Assembly: GCA_013299105.1 (NCBI GenBank)
Contig: JAAFJY010000016.1
Location: 1-64,000, forward strand
Origin: Chitinophagales bacterium
GTDB lineage: Bacteria; Bacteroidota; Bacteroidia; Chitinophagales; Saprospiraceae
Length of the DNA: 64,000 nucleotides
Direction: 5' to 3'
The translations under genes were made by a program, and so were the position numbers. The notes beneath the pieces are model-generated. The model had not been told where the DNA came from. It made no database searches and saw only the letters and a program-made list of their open reading frames with translations. This document shows positions 1-8,991 of this stretch, piece by piece (position 1 is the first letter of the stretch; every line of letters starts with the position of its first letter).

Positions 1-76
1 ACTTTGTAGTGGTGGTGGATGGTGTCATTCTTTTTTTTTTCTCACCTTAAAGGTAGCACTGTTCACCATCTTTTTC

Positions 77-307
77 TCAAATATTAGTTTTTCTCAGAGG
101 GGGACAAATGGAAACTGCTCCCGATTCCCGCTCATTGGAGTAAGCGATGGGTACACCGATTGCTTTGAGCTCGCCAATCAGATTATATACTTTGCGCTCG
201 CAGATGCCCAGGCGTCTGGCCAGTTCGGTGGGTTTGCCCGTGGCTTTGCGGCGAATGAGGCCGTCCAGGCGCTCGAGTAGATTTAGTTGTTCGAAGAACT
301 TTTCCAT
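77..307 (-). CDS. Small winged-helix/HTH protein
   Basis: A 76-residue protein with an N-terminal helix (MEKFFEQLNLLERLDGLI) followed by a helix-turn-helix of the HTH_11 type (KPTELARRLGICERKVYNLI) and a short wing. The reading frame is open further upstream, but that part lies in period-8 and period-9 intergenic repeats, so the ATG at 307 is the likely start. It is the last gene of the minus-strand exporter group (C39-ABC, HlyD, HTH) and may regulate that group or an unseen cargo gene beyond the left edge. That role is inferred from position only. No effector domain is visible. Confidence 0.7.
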   Translation of the reverse strand: MEKFFEQLNLLERLDGLIRRKATGKPTELARRLGICERKVYNLIGELKAIGVPIAYSNERESGAVSICPPLRKTNI

Positions 308-312
308 GTTTT

Positions 313-349
313 CTAGTTGAAAGGTTGAAATGTTGAAGAGTTGAAAAGA
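313..349 (-). repeat. Period-8 repeat before the HTH start codon
   Basis: On the plus strand four consecutive 8-bp units read ttgaaagg, ttgaaatg, ttgaagag, ttgaaaag. The array ends six bases from the ATG of the HTH gene, so it forms that gene's leader. Related arrays occur at many gene boundaries in this window. Confidence 0.7.
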
Positions 350-423
350 GGGGCTTCGATTTATGTTTTGGGGGAGAATCTTGGGCTGCATACGTGACTC
401 CGAGGGTTTTGTATAGTGTAAGG

Positions 424-515
424 GCAACGTCATGGCCAAAATCATGCTGGCAATCAGTGAAAATCCGTTCCATCCGTTAAATCCGTGTTCCTCCCAAAAA
501 GCCGCGCAGCGGCGC
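424..515 (-). repeat. Period-9 dispersed repeat, copy a
   Basis: Read on the minus strand: a GC-rich hairpin (gccgctgcgcggc), then aacacggatttaacggat with a 9-bp rhythm, then ttttcactgattgccagc and a catgacgttgcc core. The order of modules matches the copies at 1.9, 6.8, 24.5 and 36.6 kb. Confidence 0.65.
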
Positions 516-540
516 AAAAAACACATTCAGTGGCTCACCA

Positions 541-1824
541 TCACCGGGCAGGTCCCAGGTCCCATATTTTCCCCAACATGCGCTCCAAGATGCGCCGCTC
601 TTTGGTAAAGACATAGGCGGTGCCACTCAAATTGGGCCGATAGGGCAAAGTGCCGTAAGCATTGTGCAGAGCATGGGGCAAATCGGCGATCACCTCATAA
701 TAAAACTTGCCTTCCTGGTCGGCCAGGGGTAGGCGGGCAATGCTTTTTACCCGGGCTTCCAGGTGGCCGTACTGCTCCGCAGGGTAGGCATCCAAACGGA
801 TGTGTACGCGATTGCCAACCGCCATACGGCCACTGCCAGTGCTAGGTACGGTGCATACCGCCACAAGTTTTTGCTGTCCGTGTGGGATGATGGTGCCTGG
901 TGCTTTGGTGTTGCTCAAAAACTGGCCCTGCCCCAGCCCGGTCGCCCAGTTCAGGGTACCATCAATGGGCGCTGTGAGCAGGTATTGCTGTTTCCAGGCA
1001 TCCAGGGCAGCTTGCAGGGCTTGGGCGCTTTGCTGCACCGCTGCCTTTAGCTCGGCCAGGCGATTTACCCGCTCGGCGAGCAATTGCAGTTGCTGGGTTT
1101 TCAACTGCTTGTCGCGCACCTGGTTTTGGATGCTTTCTTCTTGCAGGTTTTGCATTTGGCGGCGCGATTGCAGCCAGGTGCTCGTTTTGGCCTCCATTTC
1201 CAGGTCGCTGATCACTTTTCCCTGGTTGAGCTTGTTGGAACGGTCCAGATCCTTTTGCACCAAGGCGGCTTCTTGCTGGTACAGGTCCTTGCGTTGGTGC
1301 AGGGCTTGGGCCAGGTTTTGGTTTTGCTCGGCTTCCGATTGCAGGGCCTGTACTTGTTCCTGCACAATGGTTTGGGCTTGGTATTGCCACAGGCTCAGAC
1401 AAGCTTGTCGCCAGGCGCTGAAACTTTGCTGTACTTCGCCCAATTGCCAGTGAAGGCACACAGGGTTGTGGAGACTCTTTGGGTTTTGCAGCGTTTCCTC
1501 TACCTTTATTATATGTGCCCACTGGGCGGTGCTTTGCAGCAAGCAAATGGCCTGCCCGCGTTTGACGCTGCTTTGGTCGGGGGTTAAGATGGAGTCGAGC
1601 CTAGCCGTAGTGGGGCTGACCAGTTCCACGGGGGCTTGTTCGGTACGTACCAGTATGCTGGCTTCGATGCGGTCGGGGTACTGGATGAACCAGCAAAGGC
1701 CTAAGCCTACCAGGGCAATGAGGCTGATGAGCCCCATGCCCGAGTGGAGCAACCAACTGGGCGGTACGGTCAGGAATTCTTGTAGTGCGTCGGCTTGTTC
1801 GACGCGAGCGGGAGCGTTTGGCAT
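541..1824 (-). CDS. HlyD-family membrane fusion protein
   Basis: A 427-residue periplasmic adaptor for a type I-like exporter. It has one N-terminal membrane anchor (about residues 30-50, GLISLIALVGLGLCWFI), a biotinyl-lipoyl-like half just after it (VELVSPTTARLDSI), a long Gln/Leu-rich coiled coil (about 130-275) and a C-terminal beta-barrel region. It is expected to join the C39-peptidase ABC transporter encoded at 2523-4721 to an outer-membrane channel; no TolC gene is in the window. The two genes share orientation but are separated by about 700 bp of repeats, which is unusual for such a pair. The start is the ATG at 1824. Confidence 0.85.
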   Translation of the reverse strand: MPNAPARVEQADALQEFLTVPPSWLLHSGMGLISLIALVGLGLCWFIQYPDRIEASILVRTEQAPVELVSPTTARLDSILTPDQSSVKRGQAICLLQSTAQWAHIIKVEETLQNPKSLHNPVCLHWQLGEVQQSFSAWRQACLSLWQYQAQTIVQEQVQALQSEAEQNQNLAQALHQRKDLYQQEAALVQKDLDRSNKLNQGKVISDLEMEAKTSTWLQSRRQMQNLQEESIQNQVRDKQLKTQQLQLLAERVNRLAELKAAVQQSAQALQAALDAWKQQYLLTAPIDGTLNWATGLGQGQFLSNTKAPGTIIPHGQQKLVAVCTVPSTGSGRMAVGNRVHIRLDAYPAEQYGHLEARVKSIARLPLADQEGKFYYEVIADLPHALHNAYGTLPYRPNLSGTAYVFTKERRILERMLGKIWDLGPAR

Positions 1825-1875
1825 ACTAACTTTGTTTTGAGGGCCACTGAGCTAATTCCGGCCACAGAAAAATTT

Positions 1876-1999
1876 GTCCCGCTTCGCGTGCCAACGGGCC
1901 TCGCTGCGCGAGGTGGGTTTAGCACACGGATTACGCGGATTACACAGATTTTCACGGATTGCCAATATGACGTTGACCGTTGTGTTGACAACCCTTGTC
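1876..1999 (+). repeat. Period-9 dispersed repeat, copy b
   Basis: A small GC hairpin (cctcgctgcgcgagg) is followed by 9-bp units acacggatt, acgcggatt, acacagatt, then ttcacggattgcc and the core atatgacgttgacc, with a second gttgac downstream. It lies just upstream of the HlyD gene. Confidence 0.75.
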
Positions 2000-2024
2000 T
2001 CTCCTTCATATGGTATTAATCTCT

Positions 2025-2522
2025 TACCCTCATCTCCATCGTAACGTCCTTTCTTCTCAATGACTCAACTTCTCAACCCTCAACCCTTCGATGCAACTGC
2101 CTGATAGATGCAAGATGTGATAAGAAAGGTGCGTCTTGTCCCCGGACTGAAGTCCAGGGTTACACGATGCAGGATGTGATTGCGGTTTCAATTGCATCAA
2201 GTAGTATTCATTCCTGTCTCCTAATCTCCGTCGCAGTGTCCGTTCTTCTCAACTCCTCAACCTCTCAACTTCTAACCTTCTCAGCCCTTGATGCAAGCCT
2301 CTGGAAGGATGATAGATGAGCATTCTGAGGGGCAGCCACCCCGGACTGAAGTCCAGGGTTTCAAGATGATAGATGGGTTTCTGGTTTCGTATCATCATCC
2401 GCTTCAATCGCTGCAAATAGTGTAAATCTCTTCTCTAATCTCCGTCGCAGTGTCTGTTTTCCTCAACTCCTCAACTTCTCAACCCCTCAACCCTCTCTTC
2501 AACTCTTCAACATTTCAACCTT
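2025..2522. repeat. Three degenerate tandem units of about 200 bp
   Basis: The anchor sequence ctaatctccgtcgcagtgtc recurs at 2221 and 2435, with a diverged version near 2029, giving spacings of about 192 and 214 bp. Each unit holds a period-8 block of ctcaacyt-like words. The first two also hold a hairpin (cccggactgaagtccaggg near 2140 and 2340). The third is cut off where its period-8 block meets the stop codon of the ABC transporter at 2523. No coding sequence is visible in the region. Confidence 0.75.
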
Positions 2523-4721
2523 TCAACTTCCAAGCTCCAACTGGTTCTTCACCAGCGCGTAGTAAGCGCCTTTCTGCTTGCTTAAGCTTCCGTGGGTGCC
2601 TGTTTCTACGATTTTACCTTGGTCCAAGACCACAATTTGGTCGGCGTGTTTGACGGTGCTCAAGCGGTGGGCCACTACCACTACGGTGCGGCCTGTGAAA
2701 AAGCGTTCCAATTGCTCGATGATTTCTCGTTCGTTTTTGGCGTCCAAGGCATTGGTGGCTTCGTCGAAAAACAAGAACTCGGGGTCTTTGTACACCGCCC
2801 TGGCAATCAGTAGGCGTTGTCTTTGCCCCTGACTCACGCCATTGCCCCGGCTGCCGATCATGGTGTTGTAGCCCAGGGGCAAGGAGTCGATGTAATCACC
2901 GATATTGGCGATGGCCACGGCTTGTTCGATTTTCTCGTGCTTGGAAAAAGGGGTGCTTTCTGAAATGTTATTGGCAATCGTATCCGAAAAGAGATAGCCA
3001 TCCTGCATCACTGCGCCACAGTTTTCGCGCCAAACGTCGCATTGAATTTGGTGGAGGGCAGTGTTGCCCACTTGAATGCTCCCTTTTTCGGCCTGGTAAA
3101 AGCCCAGCAAGATTTTCAGTAAGGTGGTTTTGCCGCTGCCGCTGGCCCCCACGATGGCGGTTACCTTGCCGCGCGGGATGCGCAGGTTCAAATCGTCCAA
3201 TACCCAATCACTCAGCGGATTGTAGCGAAAACTCAAGCCTTCAATGAGCAAATCTCCACGCAAGGGAATGCGGTCGGTTTGAAATTCGTCGTTTTTATCC
3301 TCGGTTTCCTGCTCGTGTATTTCATTCAAGCGCTCCAAGCTGAGGCGGGCATCCTGGGCCGAGCGCAAAAAGCCGATCAATTGCTGGAGCGGGCCATTGA
3401 GTTGGCCTACAATGTACTGCACAGCCAGCATCATGCCCAAGGTCATGGAGCCTTGCATTACAGCTTGTGCAGCAAAAAAAGTGATGAATACGTCTTTGAG
3501 TTGGTTGATGCCCATGGCTCCCAATTCCTGGTATTGGGTGATGGCCAAGCTGCGCATTTGGGCCCGAACCAACCTGATTTGCACTTCCAACCAGCGTTCA
3601 CGCCTTTTTTGGCGGCTGCCTTGTAGTTTGATTTCTGGCATACCCTGGATGATTTCCAGCAGGGAGTTTTGATTTTGCGATTGCAAATTGAAGGCCAGGT
3701 AGTCGATTTCTTTGCGTTTTTTGAGAAAGAAAATGATCCAAACCGTGTAAAGCATGGCCGAAATAGCGAAAATGATGAATATAGGCACCGAATACCACAC
3801 CAATACCAAGCTGAACATGACTAGATTGAAAACCGAAAGGATGACCGAAATGGTGGAAGAGGTCAGAAAACTCTCGATCCGATGGTGGTCGCCGATGCGT
3901 TGCAGGAGGTCCCCAGTCATTTTGCTGTCGAAAAAACCCAGGGGCAAGCGCATGAGTTTTGACAAAAAATCGCTGATCAGACTAATGTTGATGTGGCTGC
4001 TCACCCGCAACATTATCCAAGACTGAACAAATCGAATGACCATTTGCCCCAAAAACAGGAAAAACTGGCCCAGCAAAATCACATAGATAAAACCCAGGTC
4101 GCGCAGCGCAATGCCATTGTCCACCACCGATTGGGTGAGAAAAGGGGCAAAAAGCGTGAGTATTGCACCTACTGCCATCCCTAGACCCAATTGGGTCAAG
4201 AGCCTGCGGTGAGGAGTCAGGTAAGAAAAAAGCGAAGTCAAGCCTTTTTTTCGCTCACCCAATACGGTTTCTTCATAAAAATGGGGGTTGGGCTCCAGCA
4301 ACATGACCACCCCACGCTCGCCATCGCTCAGCCAGGCTTCCAAAAAAGCTTTTAGGGGTAGCTTTACTTTTTGGCCTGCGGGGTCTGCAATCCACACATT
4401 ATTGCGGGTGATTTTGTAGATGACCACAAAATGGTTTTGCCGCCAATGCGCAATGGCTGGCAAGGGGGCTTTCATGAGACCCGGCAGGTCATCGGTACTT
4501 TCCAGCGGAATCTTGACCGAGATGGTTCTCATGCCAATTTTCTCAGCCGCATTGCTGATGCCTTGCAGGCTTACCCCTTCGTGGTCGATGTGGCAATGGG
4601 TTCTTAAAAAGCTGGCCGAGAAACTTCGCCCATAAAATTGGGCGATCATTCTCAGGCAAGTAGGGCCGCAATCCATCGCGTCATGCTGCCGGAATAGTGG
4701 GAAGAACATGGAGGATGCCAT
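2523..4721 (-). CDS. Peptidase C39-containing ABC exporter
   Basis: A bacteriocin-type exporter that cleaves a leader peptide and exports the cargo. The N-terminal C39 domain carries QHDAMDCGPTCL (oxyanion Gln, catalytic Cys about residue 18), the His in HWRQNHFVV and the Asp in IADPAGQ. A six-helix membrane domain spans about 150-430. The nucleotide-binding domain has Walker A GASGSGKTTL, signature VSQGQRQRLL, Walker B LFFDEATNALD and the switch His in VVVVAHRL. The frame is open to 4796, but the ATGs at 4721 and 4709 fit C39 proteins better. The partner HlyD gene lies downstream. No GG-leader peptide gene was found next to it. Confidence 0.9.
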   Translation of the reverse strand: MASSMFFPLFRQHDAMDCGPTCLRMIAQFYGRSFSASFLRTHCHIDHEGVSLQGISNAAEKIGMRTISVKIPLESTDDLPGLMKAPLPAIAHWRQNHFVVIYKITRNNVWIADPAGQKVKLPLKAFLEAWLSDGERGVVMLLEPNPHFYEETVLGERKKGLTSLFSYLTPHRRLLTQLGLGMAVGAILTLFAPFLTQSVVDNGIALRDLGFIYVILLGQFFLFLGQMVIRFVQSWIMLRVSSHINISLISDFLSKLMRLPLGFFDSKMTGDLLQRIGDHHRIESFLTSSTISVILSVFNLVMFSLVLVWYSVPIFIIFAISAMLYTVWIIFFLKKRKEIDYLAFNLQSQNQNSLLEIIQGMPEIKLQGSRQKRRERWLEVQIRLVRAQMRSLAITQYQELGAMGINQLKDVFITFFAAQAVMQGSMTLGMMLAVQYIVGQLNGPLQQLIGFLRSAQDARLSLERLNEIHEQETEDKNDEFQTDRIPLRGDLLIEGLSFRYNPLSDWVLDDLNLRIPRGKVTAIVGASGSGKTTLLKILLGFYQAEKGSIQVGNTALHQIQCDVWRENCGAVMQDGYLFSDTIANNISESTPFSKHEKIEQAVAIANIGDYIDSLPLGYNTMIGSRGNGVSQGQRQRLLIARAVYKDPEFLFFDEATNALDAKNEREIIEQLERFFTGRTVVVVAHRLSTVKHADQIVVLDQGKIVETGTHGSLSKQKGAYYALVKNQLELGS

Positions 4722-5084
4722 ATTGTATGCATACAGTGTGATGAAATCAAATATCTTCCAGCCCAATGCCGAAGCATCAGGACTAAACAAGTTCATAACC
4801 TAGGAAAATCTGCGTTTATTCAATGACAAGGAGAAGTCTGAAAAAAGAGTCAAAAATTCACCAATGCTAAAAATCCTTGTCGTATCCATTGCTAGTTGGT
4901 AAAATCAAAAACAAGTCAATCACTTCTGCAAGTATATTACCAAAAGGGACTAAAAAGCAATACCTATTTCAAAAAATTCTTGATTTTGGACAAATTAACA
5001 GAGGAGTGTGATAAGTGGAGGTATCGGTTTTTGGTCTGGTATTTTCAGCGGAAGAGGTTGTTTTGAAACACAAGGTGAGCCTTA

Positions 5085-5492
5085 TTACTTTGCTTCATCG
5101 TCAACAATCCCAGCCAAAATTGCTACCACTTCCTCTTCATGGATTTCAACTATGGCCGCAATTTGGGATATATCCATGTTGGCTTTTTGGTGTAGATTCT
5201 GGATCGTGTTGGCAAGTTGAATTGATCTTTCTTGTTCGGCTTGAACCTTTTCTTGTTCGGCCACTGCCCTTTCCAATTCAATCCTGGCTTTCTCTTGTTC
5301 TATTCTGGCCTTTTCCTGCTCAACTTTGGCGATTTGCTTTTCGGTTTTGGCATTTTTTTTCACCAATTCCTTCATCTCACTTTGCAATTGATCAATCACC
5401 ACTTGTGGTTGGATTCCAAAAGCACGTTCATAGAAGCCTATTGCCATTTGCTTTGTTCCCTCGGTTACAGTCATAGCATCTTCGTTTGAAAA
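5085..5492 (-). pseudogene. Duplicated 3' end of the neighbouring Rpn-like gene
   Basis: The segment repeats nearly exactly the last third of the gene at 5509-6669. It encodes 129 residues from MTVTEGTKQMAIGFYERAFG to the same DDEAK ending. Homology stops a few bases beyond gcatcttcgtttgaaaaaa, where a TAG stop closes the frame upstream, so the nuclease core is missing. The copy has about five coiled-coil heptads where the full gene has seven, and carries substitutions such as MDISQIAAIVEIHEEE. It could still be translated as a free C-terminal coiled coil. Confidence 0.75.
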
Positions 5493-5508
5493 AATGAAAG
5501 ACTACGCA

Positions 5509-6669
5509 TCATTCCTTTGCTTCATCGTCAACAATCCCAGCCAAAATTGCTGCCACTTCCTCTTCATTCATTTCAACTATGACTGCAATTTGGGCTGCAT
5601 CCATCTTGGCTTTTTGGTGTAGATTCTGGATCGTGTTGGCAAGTTGAATTGATCTTTCTTGTTCAGCTCGAACCTTTTCTTGTTCAGCTCGAACCTTTTC
5701 TTGTTCAGCTCGAACCCTTTCCTGTTCGGCCACTGCCCTTTCCAATTCAATCCTGGCTTTCTCTTGTTCTATTCTGGCCTTTTCCTGCTCAACTTTGGCG
5801 ATTTGCTTTTCGGTTTTGGCATTTTTTTTCACCAATTCCTTCATCTCACTTTGCAATTGATCAATCACCACTTGTGGTTGGATTCCAAAAGCACGTTCAT
5901 AGAAGCCTATTGCCATTTGCTTTGTTCCTTCGGTTACAGTCATAGCATCTTCGTTTGAAAAAAATAAAGCATGTTGAAATTTTAAATACTCTTCTTCTAA
6001 AGGCATTGGCAAATCCACCAAATCCCTTACAAAGATAAGCAATTGGACAAACTTTTCAAGGGGAATCTTCCCTCGTTTCATGCAGCGCAGCAGTTTGGAT
6101 TTCAGTTTCAACCTAAGCGTAGGATTGCCTTTGCTTTGGTGAACATATTTTGCGGCCAAAATAGCCATAGCAAAAACATTTTGGTTCGCCTTTCGCAACC
6201 TTGCTTCCCCAATATTGGCAGCAACCAGGCTGATGAAACGGTATTCGAGCGAGGTACCGAAAGTCTCTTTGTAGTATCGCAAATGAGATTTAGGCGGTGG
6301 ATTGCCTGTGAAAACAGCATAAGCTGAGATGTCGTCTTTTCCGTACTTCAACTGAATAAACGCACGGTAAATCATCATTCTTGAAGGGAAATCAGGGTTG
6401 GGTTTATGCTGAATTTCAAGGTGGATAAAGATGAAATGCATATCCCCACTCTTCAGGAATACCTTAACCAACTTGTCCGTTTCTCGGCGGCTACCCTTTT
6501 GTCTGAATTTGCCTTTGAGCGCATTGATCATCTCTTGCTCCAGGAATTCATAACCACGACTCCAATCAATCGCCTTGTGCAGTGCAGGGTTGGCAAAGGC
6601 TACGAAATCCTGGAAAAACTCAGAGATGAACTCTTTGAATAACGCATCATAATCAATCGTTGCTTGCAT
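5509..6669 (-). CDS. Rpn/YhgA-like PD-(D/E)XK nuclease with coiled-coil tail
   Basis: A 386-residue protein. The N-terminal half resembles Rpn/YhgA-like putative transposase nucleases: an opening FKEFISEFFQDFVAFANP, a core FIFIHLEIQHKPNPDFPSRM (E-x-Q-like PD-(D/E)XK motif) and IYRAFIQLKYGKDDISAYAV. Residues about 300-350 are heptads of the form (V/A)xAEQE(K/R), partly encoded by three near-identical 21-bp DNA units at 5661-5723. The ATG at 6669 is preferred over one 20 codons upstream. Rpn proteins are linked to DNA cleavage and RecA-independent recombination in other bacteria; activity here is inferred. A truncated copy of its 3' end follows directly. Confidence 0.75.
   Translation of the reverse strand: MQATIDYDALFKEFISEFFQDFVAFANPALHKAIDWSRGYEFLEQEMINALKGKFRQKGSRRETDKLVKVFLKSGDMHFIFIHLEIQHKPNPDFPSRMMIYRAFIQLKYGKDDISAYAVFTGNPPPKSHLRYYKETFGTSLEYRFISLVAANIGEARLRKANQNVFAMAILAAKYVHQSKGNPTLRLKLKSKLLRCMKRGKIPLEKFVQLLIFVRDLVDLPMPLEEEYLKFQHALFFSNEDAMTVTEGTKQMAIGFYERAFGIQPQVVIDQLQSEMKELVKKNAKTEKQIAKVEQEKARIEQEKARIELERAVAEQERVRAEQEKVRAEQEKVRAEQERSIQLANTIQNLHQKAKMDAAQIAVIVEMNEEEVAAILAGIVDDEAKE
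5661..5723 (-). repeat. Three 21-bp tandem units inside the Rpn-like gene
   Basis: Each unit begins gttcagctcgaacc and encodes one coiled-coil heptad. The downstream partial copy has fewer of these units, so the array has changed in length since the duplication. Confidence 0.85.
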
Positions 6670-6782
6670 TCGCCATTTTTCATGCAAAGTAGGCGAACCG
6701 CTAATCCAAATCCAGGCAAAAAAACGCATTTGTGACCAGGTCTGATTTTGGCGATTAGTAAAAAGCCACGATTAAGCTCCCA

Positions 6783-7018
6783 ATTAGCAACTTCGTTGCC
6801 TCGCTCACGCAGAGCGTGACACGGTGTGCGAGGCTGTTTTTAGTACACGGATAAAATTGGGTTTGGGCGTGCTTGTTTGGGTCTAAGTGTGCATAAACCC
6901 CATTTCCAATAAGCTGAGTCGATAGATTCTGCTTGAAGCCCCCCACACTCGAACTCACACTTACACACGACACACCCATTCTTGCGGATTGCCAGCAGGA
7001 CGTTGACCCTTGCCACAT
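6783..7018 (+). repeat. Period-9 dispersed repeat, long copy c
   Basis: It opens with a GC-rich hairpin region (cctcgctcacgcagagcg) and gtacacggataaaattggg. An imperfect inverted repeat follows (gtgcttgtttgggtc near the left, ctcacacttacacacgac on the right). It closes with cttgcggattgccagcag and gacgttgaccc. The same long architecture occurs at 24.5 kb. Confidence 0.75.
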
Positions 7019-7160
7019 TCAAGGCCCGGAAAAATTGGTTAACTTTATTTTGGAAGCTTTACTAAAAGTCTACCCTTACCTTCAAAAAAAACCAAATTCC
7101 GGGAATTATTTCCAATCAAATTTTGTTAATCATTCAGATTTCTCAACTAAACAAAACAAC

Positions 7161-7433
7161 ATGGAAAAGGAAAAATCTACGCAACAAACCTATCAAATTG
7201 AGGAGAATCGACCAATTCTCGACAACGAATTAGCGGAAATCCAGGGAGCCCCGAACGATGAGGAGTATTGGGAAGAAGAGCAACGCAAAAGCAATGAAAA
7301 AGCCATATTCATTGGGGCAATTTGCCTGATTGGTGGATTTGTATTATCGATTTCCGGCGTGGGATACGTATTTTACGGTTTGATGATTTATGGCGTGATC
7401 CAACTCTTCAGAGGCTTCGGAGGCGTGGCCTGA
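7161..7433 (+). CDS. Small two-helix membrane protein, unknown function
   Basis: A 90-residue protein: an acidic soluble N-terminus (EEYWEEEQRKSNEKA) followed by two closely spaced membrane segments (AIFIGAICLIGGFVLSISG and VGYVFYGLMIYGVIQLF). The frame is open further upstream through a period-9 repeat, but the ATG at 7161 begins the protein-like sequence (MEKEKSTQQ). It stands alone between the Rpn-like gene and the metalloprotease gene. I do not recognise the family. Confidence 0.65.
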   Translation: MEKEKSTQQTYQIEENRPILDNELAEIQGAPNDEEYWEEEQRKSNEKAIFIGAICLIGGFVLSISGVGYVFYGLMIYGVIQLFRGFGGVA

Positions 7434-7485
7434 ACACACAATTATTTGGTTGAACCGACCTAAGGCTCGTCGCATTGACGGGCCT

Positions 7486-8991
7486 TTATCGTATCGCTAT
7501 TTTACGGCTGATGGCACCGTTTTCCCCTTTGAGTATCAGGGCATACAGGCCAGCGGGCAAGCCTTCAGGTAGGCGAATACTCATGCGATTAGCGCCAGGG
7601 AATGCAATTTCATTGCGCTGCAAAATCACTTCCCCCAACTGATTGAGCAACAAAACCTGCAAAGGCAATTTTTCACTACTCTCCATTTCGACTTGTAAAT
7701 CCTGGTCTTTAGAGAGCGGATTGGGATATACTTTTACTTCACCCAGCTCTTTCAATTGCGGGGTCGGAGTGGTTATGCCGATGATATTGAAAGAACGGGC
7801 TTCACTGAAATTGCGACAGGTGTACATCACATTGAAAGGTCGAACCCGCCAGAAATAAGTACGGGTGCTGGTCAGGTTCGGGACGACTACACTGGTATCG
7901 CTAATGACCTGGCGATGTGCAATGAATCCAAAATTAGAGAAGTTGCTGATTTCCAATAAATAACTACTCGCTTCTGGCGTTTTTCGCCAGGCAAAAAACA
8001 CTTCAGCATTGGCAGATACGACAGTGGTGCGATTGGTTGGAAAATTGAGGGGTGCGGGTGCCGCCATAGGCAGGCAAGGAACCTCCAGCGCCAGGTGGTC
8101 ACCCAGTTCTTCGCCCAAGTAATTTTTCATGGCCAGCATTTGTTCGCCCGAAAAACGCTTGGAGCAAGCCTCAGCAGCGTAGGACATGATCAGGCTGCCG
8201 TCGGAAGTAAATGCGGTGCCTGTCGGATCAAACTGCTTGATGGTGCTTTTGCCATTGATGTCGCACTGCCAGCGCCCAGCCAAATAATCCGCTGGGGTAT
8301 CGCAAAACCCGTCTCCTGCGGTCTCGCAATTGCGTTGATCTGCCATTTCGACTTCCACATCCATATTGGTGGTATGGGGGGCGGGTTTGGAGTAATCCAA
8401 CACACTTTTTTCCCAACCATAAAAGGTATGCGGCAGGGAGAGGTAATGCCCCATTTCGTGGGCCCAGTTCGATTCATGGCTGCCCATGCAACTGTTTGCC
8501 ATCACCACTGCTTGGCTTTTGCCTCGTGGCATATAGTTGTAGCCACAAGCATTGAGGGCCGCTTCTACGAAATAGACATTGATCACCCCAGGCTCGTTGT
8601 AAGCTTGGACGAATCCCGGAATAATGCTGGAACTCAGGTGGTTGAAAAACCCATTGTTGCGGATATAATTGACCTCACCCTTGACAAAAAACTGGATTTT
8701 ACTGGCTGCAAACCTTTCATTGAGCGTGCAAATGGCATCCAATAAGTTGTTGGTGGGCAAAAAACCCAAACCATCATCGGTGCCAACCAAATGAATTTTC
8801 ATCGCCACGTATTTGGCAGCAAGCACACTACGCGTTTCGGATTTGAATTGCCTTTGTTGGAAAACTTCGAGCCAGGAGTTTTTGATTTCAGGCGTTGCAC
8901 ATGGCAAAAGGGCAGCCGGGTTTTGAGCCGAAAGGTTCGAAACCAAGCAAGTATACAGGCTTAGGGCTGCCCAAAAGGCAGTTTTCGACAT
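7486..8991 (-). CDS. Secreted M43-like metalloprotease with T9SS sorting domain
   Basis: A 501-residue secreted protein. From the ATG at 8991 it has a signal peptide (MSKTAFWAALSLYTCLVSNLSAQ); another ATG lies at 9006. The zinc site is HEMGHYLSLPH, a metzincin HExxHxxxxxH of the pappalysin (M43) type with Ser where Gly is usual; the Met-turn region is IMSYAAEAC. A fibronectin-like domain follows (AEVFFAWRKTPEASSYLLEI), then a C-terminal T9SS sorting domain (VKVYPNPLSKDQ to AISRKIAIR). It is expected to be exported across the outer membrane and to degrade extracellular protein. Confidence 0.85.
   Translation of the reverse strand: MSKTAFWAALSLYTCLVSNLSAQNPAALLPCATPEIKNSWLEVFQQRQFKSETRSVLAAKYVAMKIHLVGTDDGLGFLPTNNLLDAICTLNERFAASKIQFFVKGEVNYIRNNGFFNHLSSSIIPGFVQAYNEPGVINVYFVEAALNACGYNYMPRGKSQAVVMANSCMGSHESNWAHEMGHYLSLPHTFYGWEKSVLDYSKPAPHTTNMDVEVEMADQRNCETAGDGFCDTPADYLAGRWQCDINGKSTIKQFDPTGTAFTSDGSLIMSYAAEACSKRFSGEQMLAMKNYLGEELGDHLALEVPCLPMAAPAPLNFPTNRTTVVSANAEVFFAWRKTPEASSYLLEISNFSNFGFIAHRQVISDTSVVVPNLTSTRTYFWRVRPFNVMYTCRNFSEARSFNIIGITTPTPQLKELGEVKVYPNPLSKDQDLQVEMESSEKLPLQVLLLNQLGEVILQRNEIAFPGANRMSIRLPEGLPAGLYALILKGENGAISRKIAIR

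Noticed and set aside
800-1587. Long plus-strand frames inside the HlyD gene
   Set aside because: Cys/Trp/Arg-rich products that mirror the Gln/Leu coiled coil on the other strand.
2025-2522. CRISPR-like array
   Set aside because: Units are about 200 bp and degenerate, without constant short repeats and unique spacers; the same applies to the period 7, 8 and 9 arrays.
6933-7160. N-terminal extension of the small membrane protein
   Set aside because: Encoded by the long period-9 repeat copy; the ATG at 7161 starts the real protein.
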